47,184 nt of DNA, taken from contig JBAYHV010000002.1 in assembly GCA_041665985.1 (NCBI GenBank), positions 1 through 47,184 of the forward strand, given 5' to 3'. The notes under the pieces were generated by a model. That model was given only the letters and a program-made list of their open reading frames with translations, was not told the DNA's origin and made no database searches. Numbering within the stretch: the stretch's first letter is position 1; each line of letters opens with the position of its first letter. A program made the position numbers and the translations under genes. Positions 41,376 through 47,184 of this stretch are shown here, in pieces. This DNA comes from CAIRYW01 sp041665985. Lineage in GTDB: Bacteria; Patescibacteriota; Minisyncoccia; Phycocordibacterales; CAIRYW01.

Positions 41376-41825
41376 TTATGGTCCTACATAAGTATAATTG
41401 TAACCAATTGGAAATGTTTTTCCAAAAGTATACGCGTCTTTCATATTGCAGGTCGTTGTAGACATTGATGGAGTTTCTAGTTTTGTTGCAAGACAAAAAT
41501 CTTTTTTTCCTGTTCCTGTATCATCACCATACGGAGTGTATAAATAATCATTACCTTGTGGATCTTTTGGAACAGTATTATTTGAAAAATATGAAGAAAT
41601 TTCACTCAAATTTTGTGGCCAAGTCTTATAACCACTTTCCTGCCAAGAATTTTGAATTGCTAAAGAAATATTTTTTAAATCCCCTAAGCGAATAGAGTCG
41701 CGCGATTTTGCTTTGGATGATAAATACGAAGGAATAGCTACAGCAGAAAAAATACCAATAATCGCAATGACAACCATAAGTTCAATAAGGGTAAAACCAG
41801 CATTTTGTTTTTTATTTACCTTCAT
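41376..41825 (-). CDS. Type IV pilin / GspG-like pseudopilin
   Basis: 149 residues. The leader MKVNKKQNAG is followed by FTLIELMVVIAIIGIFSAVA and a GspG-like globular part (IPSYLSSKAKSRDSIRLGDL, WPQNLSEISSYFSNN, VPKDPQGNDYLYTPYGDDTG). Its leader is short and uninterrupted. It lies 42 bases upstream of pilD on the same strand and next to the RAYT transposase. Confidence 0.92.
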   Translation of the reverse strand: MKVNKKQNAGFTLIELMVVIAIIGIFSAVAIPSYLSSKAKSRDSIRLGDLKNISLAIQNSWQESGYKTWPQNLSEISSYFSNNTVPKDPQGNDYLYTPYGDDTGTGKKDFCLATKLETPSMSTTTCNMKDAYTFGKTFPIGYNYTYVGP

Positions 41826-41856
41826 ACAAATATTTTAGCATAATATATACACTATG

Positions 41857-41881
41857 TTGTGCGAGGCTAAGCCTCGCACAA
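41857..41881. repeat. REP palindrome overlapping the transposase stop
   Basis: TTGTGCGAGGC-TAA-GCCTCGCACAA, a perfect 11-bp stem. The transposase C-terminus LCEA and its TAG stop lie in this palindrome. Confidence 0.88.
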
Positions 41882-42535
41882 TGAGTAATCTAGCCACTCT
41901 ATGATCATATTTTCAAATGAAAAATCATATTGAGGAAAAGATTCCCTATATAAAATGACAGATTCTTCTCTTTGTTCATTAAGATAATCTTTTAAACTTG
42001 AATATTTGTAAGTATTTAAAAATTCAAGTGCCAATTTTCTATCTGTTATTTCTTTCTTTTTCCACCCACAATCAATGATTCCAATAGGATTTAGGTGAAT
42101 GTAACTAAAAAGATACTTTAAATATCGATCTTCATTTACGTGTTGTGATTTAAAAGTTCCTTCAAAAAGTGAACCAGTGCGATGATATTTTTTATTAAAA
42201 TACATTGTATAACCAGTAGCTAACTTATGCATAAATTGACTAGCTCCCTCTTGGGATTTTACTTTAATGAGAATATGAAAATGATTCGTCATCAAACAAT
42301 AAGCACCAATTTGTACAATTTTTTCACCATCATATATTTCTATTGCTTTAGTAAAAGACCACTTTTCTCTTTCTCCTAATTTATTAAATTCAAATTTTTT
42401 ATCTGAGTTAGATAGAAATAACAAAGAAAGAAATCTTTCATAATCACGTTCATCTTGAAAAATTATTCTTTTATCAACTCCACGATTGTAAAAGTGATAA
42501 TACTCATCTTCCGCAAAAATCATATTTCTAGACAT
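41867..42535 (-). CDS. REP-associated tyrosine transposase (RAYT, Y1_Tnp family)
   Basis: 222 residues. A single-copy HUH transposase related to IS200/IS605 TnpA: the HUH motif is in LMTNHFHILIKV and the catalytic Tyr is in LATGYTMYFNKKYHR, followed by GSLFEGTFKSQHV and YLFSYIHLNPIG, which are typical of RAYTs. The gene is bounded by REP palindromes with the core GAGGCTTAGCCTC: one at its stop (inverted) and one 12 bases before its start, plus a third 180 bases further on. The family spreads REPs without moving itself. It lies between pilin genes and looks intact. Confidence 0.93.
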   Translation of the reverse strand: MSRNMIFAEDEYYHFYNRGVDKRIIFQDERDYERFLSLLFLSNSDKKFEFNKLGEREKWSFTKAIEIYDGEKIVQIGAYCLMTNHFHILIKVKSQEGASQFMHKLATGYTMYFNKKYHRTGSLFEGTFKSQHVNEDRYLKYLFSYIHLNPIGIIDCGWKKKEITDRKLALEFLNTYKYSSLKDYLNEQREESVILYRESFPQYDFSFENMIIEWLDYSLCEA

Positions 42536-42545
42536 AATATTATTT

Positions 42546-42566
42546 GTGGGAGGCTTAGCCTCCCCC
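42546..42566. repeat. REP palindrome upstream of RAYT
   Basis: GTGGGAGGC-TTA-GCCTCCCCC, the opposite orientation to the REP at 41857, so RAYT is flanked by inverted REPs. Confidence 0.85.
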
Positions 42567-42670
42567 TAAAATTCCGATCTTAAGGTTCTTTATTTTTAAA
42601 TCCAGCACTTAGTTTTTTTTAAAATAAATCCTGGATATATTTAAGTAAATTTTATCATAAAGTAAATAAT

Positions 42671-42699
42671 AAAAAACAACGTCCCGGTTAAGGGACGTT
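42671..42699 (-). terminator. Terminator of the pilin gene 42751-43110
   Basis: AACGTCCC/GGGACGTT with a six-base loop. Read on the minus strand it is followed by G and six T. Confidence 0.9.
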
Positions 42700-42720
42700 G
42701 GGAAGTTGTAAAATAAGAGT

Positions 42721-42743
42721 TGTGGGAGGCTTAGCCTCGCATA
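42721..42743. repeat. Third REP palindrome
   Basis: TGTGGGAGGC-TTA-GCCTCGCATA, slightly imperfect (GGGAGGC against GCCTCGC), eight bases from the stop of the pilin at 42751. Confidence 0.8.
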
Positions 42744-42750
42744 GTCTAGA

Positions 42751-43110
42751 TTAACAACCAGATGCAAAAGCTACTCCTGCTTCCGTTAATATAGTATCAG
42801 CAGTATTGCAAGTTCCAGAACCAGTATCAGTAGATCTTACTGTAACTGAAAAAGTTCCATCCCCTATACAAGTAGACCCCCCCGCAGTAACTGTTGTTTT
42901 AGAAAAAGTAGGAATAACAAGTGCAGTAGATCCAGTTCCCCCATCACATTGAGTTATTAGAGATGGAAAAAGACCAGAAGCTTCTGCTTTGAACGCTGCT
43001 TTATTTGCTTTTGTTCTTGCACTTGTTAGAGAAGTAAGAACAACAGCAGAAAGAATACCGATGATCGCGATAACGACCAAAAGTTCGATCAATGTAAAAC
43101 CTTTTTTCAT
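42751..43110 (-). CDS. Type IV pilin (major-type)
   Basis: 119 residues. A very short leader MKKG is followed by FTLIELLVVIAIIGILSAVV and LTSLTSARTKANKAAFKAEASG. The C-terminal part has several Cys (ITQCDGGTG, STCIGDG, SGTCNTAD, FASGC). It is a tandem paralogue of the next pilin, with nearly identical N-terminal 40 residues. It has its own terminator. Candidates for the main fibre subunit are this gene and 43257-43631. Confidence 0.93.
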   Translation of the reverse strand: MKKGFTLIELLVVIAIIGILSAVVLTSLTSARTKANKAAFKAEASGLFPSLITQCDGGTGSTALVIPTFSKTTVTAGGSTCIGDGTFSVTVRSTDTGSGTCNTADTILTEAGVAFASGC

Positions 43111-43189
43111 ATTTTTGAGTTAGAAAATAATTAATAACTAATTTATTACACTTCATTATATAACTATATAAAATTTCAATCAACTATTT

Positions 43190-43219
43190 AAAAAACAAAA
43201 CCCCTATCAAGGGGTTTTG
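43190..43219 (-). terminator. Terminator of the pilin gene 43257-43631
   Basis: CAAAACCCC/GGGGTTTTG with a six-base loop, followed on the minus strand by T-rich sequence. Confidence 0.88.
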
Positions 43220-43256
43220 TAAAATTTCATCAAAAGATCAAGAAATTTTATGTTTA

Positions 43257-43631
43257 TTATTTACAAGTAGCAGGAAAAACAGCATTATCCTGAGTAATAC
43301 TCGTACTTACAGTAGGACATCTTGCTAAAACTGTAGAATTAGCTGCAGTTACAGGATATGTAAATGTACTACCTCCAGACAAACAAGTTTCATCACTTGC
43401 AACTCCAAGTGAAAATGTAGGATGTGTACTAAGTCCTGAAGTTGCAACTGTACCACTATCACAAGCACTGATCATAGCAGGAAGAGCTGAAGAAAGTTCT
43501 GCTTTAAAAGCAGCAACATTTGCCTTATCTCTCGCTCCTGTTAGAGAAGTAAGAACAACGGCAGAAAGAATACCGATGATCGCGATAACGACCAAAAGTT
43601 CGATCAATGTAAAACCTTTTTGTTTATTCAT
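43257..43631 (-). CDS. Type IV pilin (major-type), paralogue
   Basis: 124 residues. The leader MNKQKG is followed by FTLIELLVVIAIIGILSAVV and LTSLTGARDKANVAAFKAELS. The tail holds Cys residues (SACDSGTVA, DETCLSGG, ARCPTVS, PATCK). The first part is almost the same as in 42751-43110 at both protein and DNA level, and the C-terminal parts differ, which suggests duplication with variation of the exposed region. Each has its own terminator. Confidence 0.93.
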   Translation of the reverse strand: MNKQKGFTLIELLVVIAIIGILSAVVLTSLTGARDKANVAAFKAELSSALPAMISACDSGTVATSGLSTHPTFSLGVASDETCLSGGSTFTYPVTAANSTVLARCPTVSTSITQDNAVFPATCK

Positions 43632-43868
43632 TTTATTTAAAATAATTCTTTTAATAATTTCTAATTAATTTCTGCTCGATTCGACCCGAGCGATTTTTTG
43701 TTTTAATTGTCCCGTAATTATACCTCAAATACTTCTTTTTAAAAAATAGGATGTGTGGATAATTCAAAAACAGTTTCGAGTTGTTAGATATAAGTTGCGA
43801 GGAAACAAAAGGCTATATGGTTAATACTTTTATGTTCTTGCTCAAAACTCATACCCCGCAACTTTAAC

Positions 43869-45068
43869 CTAAATTGATGAAGACAGGTTATAGATAGGAA
43901 TAAGTACAGATGCCAAAAGAAAGGCTACTCCTAATCCTAAGGCTACGATCATTATAGGTTCGATCAGATCAACGAGAGTGTCCACAGCATTGACCACCTC
44001 TCTCTCGTAAAATTTTGCCAGAGTATCAAGAATTCTTCCAAGTTCTCCTGTTTCTTCTCCTACCTTTGCCATCTGAACAATAATTCCAGGAATTTGTTCA
44101 AATTTGGAAAAAGAATCAGAAAGAGTTGCTCCCCCTTTTACAGATTCAAGAGAAGAAAGAAGAATGGTTTGATAAACTTTGTTATCAACAACATCAGCCG
44201 TTAATTCAAGAGCTCTAAGCATTGGTACTCCAGAAGTAAGCAAAGTATTCATGTTGTCCGCAATTCTTGAAAGATAAAGTTTTTTATACAAAGTCCCAAT
44301 ATAAGGAACGCGTAATTGGAATTCAGATAAAGCGTAAGAACCTTTTTCTGTTTTGCTATATTTAATAATAAAGAAAACTCCAATAGCAGTTGCTATAACC
44401 AAAAATATTCCGTAATCCCGAAGAAAATTACTGATATTAATAACTATCTGCGTGTATATTGGAACAGCTTGTCCTGAATCAGTAATGATTGAAGTAATTT
44501 TTGGAATCACAACAGTAAACATAACGGCCATAACGGAAATGAAAGTAAAGACCACAAAGGCTGGGTAGATCAAAGCATTTTTTGCTTTTGATGATACTGC
44601 AAAACTTCTATCCAAATAATCTGCCAAATATGTAAAAGTTAGATCAAGTTTTCCAGATTCTTCTCCAGCTTTGACCATGTTCACATAAAAGTTTGAAAAA
44701 ACTTTTGGATGCTTTGATAAAGCTTTTGAGATCGCAGTTCCTCCTTGCAAGTCACTTGAAATTTCCACTAGCACCAAACCTAGCGCTGGATTATCCGCTT
44801 GATCAGAAAGCATTCTAAAAACTCTAAGAGCAGAAACTTGGGCACTAAAAAGAGTTGCAATTTGACGCGATAAAATAACAACATCTTTGTTCTTAACTCG
44901 ATTAAAAAAACTAAATGTTTGATTGAATCCTTTTTTTTCTTCATTAATACTTACGATCACAAGTCCTCTCTTTTGAATTGAGGCAATAGCACTGTCAGTA
45001 GAAACTGCATCTACAGATCCGCTTATTTGTCCGCCTTTTGGGTCTATTGCTTTGTAGTTGAAGAGCAT
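43869..45068 (-). CDS. pilC: Type IV pilus inner-membrane platform protein PilC
   Basis: 399 residues. Two T2SSF domains are seen, the first with LSRQIATLFSAQVSALRVF and the second with RIADNMNTLLTSGVPMLRAL, and each ends in a conserved GEESG/GEETG turn. Three membrane segments are placed as usual (about 170, 220 and 370). It is the platform on which the pilus motors act. It lies 177 bases downstream of pilT. The assembly ATPase pilB is not in the window. Confidence 0.95.
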   Translation of the reverse strand: MLFNYKAIDPKGGQISGSVDAVSTDSAIASIQKRGLVIVSINEEKKGFNQTFSFFNRVKNKDVVILSRQIATLFSAQVSALRVFRMLSDQADNPALGLVLVEISSDLQGGTAISKALSKHPKVFSNFYVNMVKAGEESGKLDLTFTYLADYLDRSFAVSSKAKNALIYPAFVVFTFISVMAVMFTVVIPKITSIITDSGQAVPIYTQIVINISNFLRDYGIFLVIATAIGVFFIIKYSKTEKGSYALSEFQLRVPYIGTLYKKLYLSRIADNMNTLLTSGVPMLRALELTADVVDNKVYQTILLSSLESVKGGATLSDSFSKFEQIPGIIVQMAKVGEETGELGRILDTLAKFYEREVVNAVDTLVDLIEPIMIVALGLGVAFLLASVLIPIYNLSSSI

Positions 45069-45245
45069 GAAAGTAAGTTAAAAGTTTATAAAGTTTGTAA
45101 AGTCAAAAATTCAAAAAAATTCTTTTGTCATCCCTGTGCAAACTACTTCAACACTGTAACTATGTGTATATAATACATCTTATCTTTAAAAATTTGAAAT
45201 GATTTAACGGGGCGTGATTTTTACACTCGTAAAAACTCCTTATTT

Positions 45246-46307
45246 TTATAACATCTTCTCGAGTGACTTTGGTTTGAACGCATACTTGTAAGCATTCTCA
45301 ATTGTAATCTCTCCTGCCCGCACTAAATCAGCCAAGCACCTATTCATATCAACCATTCCTTGTTCTGAACTTGTTTCAATAACGGTATTGATCTCATGAA
45401 CTCTTTTTTCGCGAATTAGGTTCGCTACAGCATCGTTGGCGATCAATAATTCATAAGCTGGAATTCTTCCACCTGAGATCCTAGGAATAAGTCTTTGTGA
45501 AAAAACTCCGATCAAAGATCCAGCAAGTTGAATTCTAATTTGCTCTTGCTGACCTGGCGGAAATGAATCGATAATTCTATCGATAGTTTGCGCTGCATTA
45601 TTTGTATGAAGTGTAGAAAAAACCAAATGTCCAGTTTCGGCAGCAGTTACAGCAGCAGACATTGTTTCAGCATCACGCATCTCACCTACCATGATAACAT
45701 TCATGTCTTCTCTAAGAGTTGAAACAAGAGCTGAATGAAAATCTTTTGTATCTATTTTTACTTCCCGTTGATCAATAACCGATTTTTTTTGATCATATGC
45801 ATATTCAATTGGATCTTCAATAGTTACAATGTGCTCTGCCCTTTCTTGATTTATTGTTTCGATCATTGAAGCAAGAGTTGTAGTTTTTCCTTGCCCTACT
45901 GGTCCTACAACTAAGAAAAAACCTTGTTTTCTTCTTGCAAAATCAGATAAGATCGAAGGTAATTTTAATTCTTCAATTGATTTAATTACTTTTGGAATTA
46001 ATCGGAGCGCAATAGAAATATGCCCTTGTTGAAAAAAAGCATTTCCTCTAAAACGTGCTTTACCCTCGAATTCATACGAAAAATCTATTTCCTTATTTAT
46101 TTCAAAAATATCTTCGAGCTCTGGCTTTACAAGTTTTCGAAGTATACCTCTAGTATCTTCAGTTGAAAGCTGTTCTTTTTTTACAAGCGGAATTAAACTA
46201 CCAGAAACTCTAATAGTTGGGTGTCTTTTTTCTGAGATATGCAAATCGGATGCACCTTCCCTGATAACTGTTTCGAGTAGATCTTTAATTTCTTTTTCGT
46301 AATCCAT
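45246..46307 (-). CDS. pilT: Type IV pilus retraction ATPase PilT
   Basis: 353 residues. It is shorter than PilB and has Walker A GPVGQGKTT (135-143), the Asp box TIEDPIEYAY, Walker B NVIMVGEMRD and the His box GHLVFSTLHTNNA. The AIRNLIRE-type retraction motif is present as DAVANLIREKRVHEI. It pulls pili back to power twitching motility or DNA uptake. It shares the strand with pilC and follows a receiver-only protein. Confidence 0.95.
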   Translation of the reverse strand: MDYEKEIKDLLETVIREGASDLHISEKRHPTIRVSGSLIPLVKKEQLSTEDTRGILRKLVKPELEDIFEINKEIDFSYEFEGKARFRGNAFFQQGHISIALRLIPKVIKSIEELKLPSILSDFARRKQGFFLVVGPVGQGKTTTLASMIETINQERAEHIVTIEDPIEYAYDQKKSVIDQREVKIDTKDFHSALVSTLREDMNVIMVGEMRDAETMSAAVTAAETGHLVFSTLHTNNAAQTIDRIIDSFPPGQQEQIRIQLAGSLIGVFSQRLIPRISGGRIPAYELLIANDAVANLIREKRVHEINTVIETSSEQGMVDMNRCLADLVRAGEITIENAYKYAFKPKSLEKML

Positions 46308-46432
46308 ATATTTGAAGTCAAAATTTAGAAGTCAAAATGCAAAATTGCAATTCAAAATTCAAAATTTCTCTTATTTAACTTTTTAATTTTTACTTGTAAT
46401 TTTGACCTTTGCATTTTAACTTTTAAATTATC
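46308..46432. repeat. AT-rich inverted repeat upstream of pilT
   Basis: Words such as AAGTCAAAATGCAAAATTGC on the left are mirrored by TTTGACCTTTGCATTTTAAC on the right. It closely resembles the spacer at 26999-27120, so it is a dispersed element. Confidence 0.6.
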
Positions 46433-46846
46433 TTAAAGATTATTAGCTCTTTTTTCTTCTACAATTCTTGAAACCTCTCTTAAAACTTCTGATGGAATGG
46501 TAGTAGCTTTTACAATGTATCCGTCAATTCTAAATACTTTTGCTTTATCAATATCACTTTGCGCACCCTGATTTGAAAGTAAAATTACAGCTGAATTATC
46601 TATAAGTTTTTCGTCACGCAAAATTTTTAATAACTCAAGTCCATCCATTCCAGGCATCACTACATCCAAAAGCACTACATCTGGATGAAGTCCTTGTCTA
46701 AATTTTTCTAAGGCTTCTTCTGAAGATTGAAAAGCTGTAATACCAACACCTTCTTTAGAAAATTTCATTGAATACATATTCAAAAGAAATTTATCATCAT
46801 CAACTAGTACCACAGTGTATTTTTTTGGATTTTTATCTTCTTCCAT
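46433..46846 (-). CDS. Receiver-only response regulator beside pilT
   Basis: 137 residues. A single receiver domain with acidic pocket D16-D18, phospho-acceptor D61 (DVVLLDVVMPGMDG), S91 and K113. There is no output domain. Lying directly upstream of pilT, it may control pilus retraction in the way PilG/PilH-type receivers do, but this is inference from position. No kinase gene is adjacent; the nearest in this window is at 3649-8529. Confidence 0.92.
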   Translation of the reverse strand: MEEDKNPKKYTVVLVDDDKFLLNMYSMKFSKEGVGITAFQSSEEALEKFRQGLHPDVVLLDVVMPGMDGLELLKILRDEKLIDNSAVILLSNQGAQSDIDKAKVFRIDGYIVKATTIPSEVLREVSRIVEEKRANNL

Positions 46847-47184
46847 CCCGTTACTAGAATTTTAATTTATTAAATCTTTCGACTATTTTTTATATTTGAT
46901 ATTTTAAAGTATGTTTTGCAATATTAAACCTTATTTATTTGATTCATGTATCCCAAAGAAAAATTTAACTTTCTTGATTATGTTCAAATCATTTTCTTTA
47001 TAATTATACAACATATCTTGAAAAACTTTCCTCTAATAAAGTTCCTCGCAGCAAGCAGACAGAGGTATTAAATACCAGAACTCGCTTTTACCACAAGAGT
47101 ATTTCCAATTTCTACACGAGCAGAGCTCGTAAGAAATTTAGGTCGCTCGTACTTAATCCGCCCCAAGGGGCGGGGTATTTACCC
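46847..47184. other. Gene-free end of the window
   Basis: I see no coding frame. The left part is AT-rich (promoter region of the 46433 receiver). The right part turns GC-richer and holds a palindrome CCGCCCC-AA-GGGGCGG (about 47158-47174) followed by GGTATTTACCC, and an earlier GGTATTAAATACC (about 47063-47075). These look like more dispersed palindromes. Confidence 0.5.

Overview
The window looks like a chromosomal stretch of a low-GC, small-genome bacterium, most likely a Patescibacteria/CPR lineage of the Parcubacteria type. This is inferred from AT-rich, tightly packed genes, Ser/Thr-rich secreted proteins, a PAP2-LssY phosphatase, DUF3494 surface proteins next to a sortase, and a full set of type IV pilus minor pilins. 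No database search was possible. Reading frames use the standard code: an RF2 is present and UGA behaves as a stop. Most genes lie on the minus strand, so transcription runs mainly from right to left.

Layout. 1-9.6 kb is a sensory block. A membrane-anchored sugar-type binding protein, a 1626-residue multi-GAF/PAS histidine kinase and a receiver-only response regulator sit head to tail, followed by a giant repeat-rich secreted protein cut by the window edge. 9.8-20.8 kb encodes secreted and surface proteins: an acidic secreted protein, an HExxH membrane protease, a PAP2/LssY phosphatase, a sortase, a cupin, an LPNTG-anchored DUF3494 (ice-binding-like) protein, and a second DUF3494 protein whose signal peptide is put out of frame by a nine-base poly-C tract. 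Small unknown proteins, a Nudix hydrolase and a second cupin follow. 20.9-33.7 kb holds housekeeping genes (pyrG, ftsEX, prfB, a cyclophilin) mixed with six tRNA genes, a frameshifted GIY-YIG gene, a DUF5069 gene broken by a palindrome, and an initiator tRNA gene interrupted by a 217-base group I intron. 33.8-46.8 kb runs gatA, gatC, ligA, four minor pilins, the prepilin peptidase, three pilin-like genes, a RAYT transposase with REP palindromes, pilC, pilT and another receiver protein.

The most unusual features are small non-coding insertions. (1) A 138-bp element with inverted-repeat ends sits in frame at the GFT codons of the prepilin cleavage site in three consecutive minor pilin genes. 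It lies in the leader that prepilin peptidase should remove. (2) Next to three tRNA genes (Thr-CGU, Met-CAU, intron-containing fMet) there are short non-coding units bounded by GGTCACGA and by a second copy of the tRNA 3' end plus its terminator hairpin, as if small elements integrate in the T-loop and bring a replacement tRNA tail. (3) Other palindromes interrupt a DUF5069 gene and a tRNA-Gln fragment.

Working together: pilD, the minor pilins, the pilins, pilC and pilT build and retract a type IV pilus. The sortase should anchor the LPNTG protein. The binding protein, kinase and receiver probably form one ligand-sensing pathway. GatC and GatA belong to the Asn/Gln-tRNA amidotransferase, with gatB not in the window.
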